Both the position numbers and the translations under genes were made by a program. Source: Clostridium sp. K4410.MGS-306 (GTDB taxonomy: Bacteria; Cyanobacteriota; Vampirovibrionia; Gastranaerophilales; Gastranaerophilaceae). Taken from it: 64,000 bases of DNA. How positions within the stretch are numbered: position 1 is the stretch's first letter; every line of letters begins with the position of its first letter. The stretch covers positions 1 through 64,000 of the forward strand of contig LARD01000025.1 of assembly GCA_000980375.1 (NCBI GenBank). The letters run 5' to 3'. The notes beneath the pieces were generated by a model, which was not told the origin of the DNA, ran no database searches, and was given only the letters and a program-made list of their open reading frames with translations. This document shows positions 63,143 through 64,000 of this stretch, one piece after another.

Positions 63143-63766
63143 ATTTATTTTAAATGAATTGAAATGATAATCTATCAAGTTTTCGTTTTTTAATTTAGAA
63201 AGCTCCCGGGAAAGTGCACTTCTGTTGGCGCCTAAAAATTGTGCCATTTTTTCTCTGGAATACGGTATTTCAAAGATTTCTGAATCTGTACTTTTTTTGT
63301 ATTTTGAAAGAAGGCACAAGATTCGTTCTCTCAGTGTCTTTTTTGATAATAGTTCAAGCCTTGTTTGAAGATGTATATTTTTAAATGCAATTATTTTCAA
63401 CAAATTTTTAAGAAGCTTTTTGTGCAAAGGGCAAGAATTTGAGCATATATTTAAAATTCTGTTAAAGTTTAGCATTAGTATTTTTGTATCAGTAAGCGCT
63501 TTGGCACAAACCATAGAAGGTGTTTGGGTGCACACAAAGGATTCTGCAAATGTTTCATTTTCAAAAATACGGCCAATAATGATTTCATTACCGTTCAAAT
63601 CGTCTTTTATAAGCTCTACTGCACCTTCTTGTACATAATAAATACAAGAGACTTTTTCGTCTGCATTAAATATAATTTCATCTTTCTTATAACTCTTTAA
63701 AACGGCCTGCAAACACTTTTGCAATTCATTTTTTTCTTGTTTGGATATATTTTCAAAAATATTCAT
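63137..63766 (-). CDS. Crp/Fnr-family regulator, probably controlling hcp
   Basis: The 209-residue regulator has an N-terminal cNMP-binding-like beta-barrel (residues 10-115, including E-G-A-V-E-L-I) and a Crp-type winged helix (about 140-205) with the recognition helix in R-E-K-M-A-Q-F-L-G-A-N-R-S-A-L-S-R-E-L. No FNR-type N-terminal Cys cluster is present. It is divergent from the hybrid-cluster protein gene, the same arrangement as HcpR regulators that sense nitrosative stress. A palindrome between the two genes is centred at -41.5 to the predicted hcp start. HcpR assignment is inference from context. Confidence 0.88.
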   Translation of the reverse strand: MNIFENISKQEKNELQKCLQAVLKSYKKDEIIFNADEKVSCIYYVQEGAVELIKDDLNGNEIIIGRIFENETFAESFVCTQTPSMVCAKALTDTKILMLNFNRILNICSNSCPLHKKLLKNLLKIIAFKNIHLQTRLELLSKKTLRERILCLLSKYKKSTDSEIFEIPYSREKMAQFLGANRSALSRELSKLKNENLIDYHFNSFKINL

Positions 63767-63786
63767 AGATCTATCCTAACATATCC

Positions 63787-63800
63787 GTTGCATGTGCAAC
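63787..63800 (+). promoter_or_regulatory. Crp/Fnr-type operator upstream of hcp
   Basis: GTTGCATGTGCAAC has 6-base perfect inverted arms around a 2-base centre. Its centre is 41.5 bases before the transcription start predicted from the TATAAT at 63823-63828, the standard class II activator position, so the regulator likely activates hcp. Confidence 0.75.
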
Positions 63801-63822
63801 AGATAATTTAGTACAGCCAATT

Positions 63823-63828
63823 TATAAT
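63823..63828 (+). promoter_or_regulatory. -10 element of the hcp promoter
   Basis: A perfect TATAAT lies 28 bases before the hcp ATG with no good -35 hexamer, as expected for an activator-dependent promoter; the operator replaces it. Confidence 0.7.
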
Positions 63829-63855
63829 GCAATTATTAAACAAAGGAGAAATATA

Positions 63856-64000
63856 ATGAATAAAATGTTTTGTTTTCAGTGTGAACAAACAGCTAAATGC
63901 ACCGGTTGTACACAAATTGGGGTGTGTGGTAAAACAGCAGAGGTATCTAATCTTCAAGATGAATTAACAAGCTCACTGATAAAATTGGCTAATACACTTC
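63856..64000 (+). CDS. hcp: Hydroxylamine reductase / hybrid-cluster protein, N-terminal part
   Basis: The gene runs off the window after 48 codons. The product starts [12 protein letters not shown] and has C-T-G-C-T...G-V-C-G-K: Cys6, Cys9, Cys18 and Cys24 form the C-x2-C-x8-C-x5-C ligand set of the N-terminal 4Fe-4S cluster of Hcp. The enzyme reduces NO or hydroxylamine in anaerobes. AAAGGAG lies ahead of the ATG. The divergent Crp/Fnr regulator and its operator lie directly upstream. Confidence 0.92.
   Translation, partial: MNKMFCFQCEQTAKCTGCTQIGVCGKTAEVSNLQDELTSSLIKLANTL

Overview
The window reads as a piece of an AT-rich, fermentative, flagellated gut bacterium, most likely of the Gastranaerophilales (Melainabacteria/Vampirovibrionia, the non-photosynthetic sister group of Cyanobacteria). 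The pointers are a rod/basal-body flagellar cluster, diderm envelope genes (an MlaA-type protein), PPi-dependent phosphofructokinase, rubrerythrin, hybrid-cluster protein, glutamate synthase in ferredoxin-fused pieces, and many lineage-specific proteins with no recognisable family. The taxonomic call is inference; no rRNA is present.

Layout. 0-1 kb: the 3' end of an unknown gene and a small membrane protein. 1.2-4.6 kb: flagellar rod operon (two FlgF/FlgG-type proteins, FlgB, FlgC, a lytic transglycosylase, FliE). 4.7-15 kb: a YdjC-type deacetylase divergent from a GT2 glycosyltransferase, a phosphodiester glycosidase, rubrerythrin, an orphan sensor kinase, a protein with one annexin-like repeat, PPi-PFK. 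15-22 kb: tRNA-Gln, an EF-hand protein, a caspase/CHAT-like protein, Ogt, two paralogous membrane proteins, a 793-residue helical protein. 22-31 kb: an MlaA-alpha/beta hydrolase fusion, a zinc/cadmium efflux unit with three ArsR-type operators, an SDR, membrane-anchored peroxiredoxin plus thioredoxin. 31-37 kb: ABC1-type kinase, tRNA-Thr, secreted GH32 fructanase. 37-43.6 kb: three-gene glutamate synthase and LeuC. 43.8-47.4 kb: a compact radical-SAM RiPP cluster followed by a membrane protein built of three internal repeats. 48-58.7 kb: a degenerate cyclase/ATPase signalling protein, GdhA, an FAD enzyme, a putative secreted metalloprotease, YtxH/DUF948 proteins. 58.8-64 kb: M48 protease, tRNA-His, a frameshifted gene, a second HExxH protein, fructokinase, and a Crp/Fnr regulator divergent from hcp.

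How it fits together. GH32 and fructokinase feed fructans to glycolysis through PPi-PFK. GltB/GltD-type proteins and GdhA handle ammonia. Rubrerythrin, peroxiredoxin/thioredoxin and Hcp protect an anaerobe from peroxide and nitrosative stress.

The strongest candidate for an undescribed system is the RiPP locus at 43.8-45.6 kb: a 62-residue precursor ending in a three-cysteine core, an RRE/PqqD-like protein whose start overlaps the precursor stop, and a CX3CX2C radical SAM-SPASM enzyme. A second recurring signal is a short N-terminal module (M-x-I near the start, then a Phe in an S/T/N/P-F-x-x context 20-45 residues in). It is shared by at least six otherwise unrelated proteins, two helical/unknown and one a putative metalloprotease, and it resembles the precursor's own leader; it may be a targeting or secretion signal.
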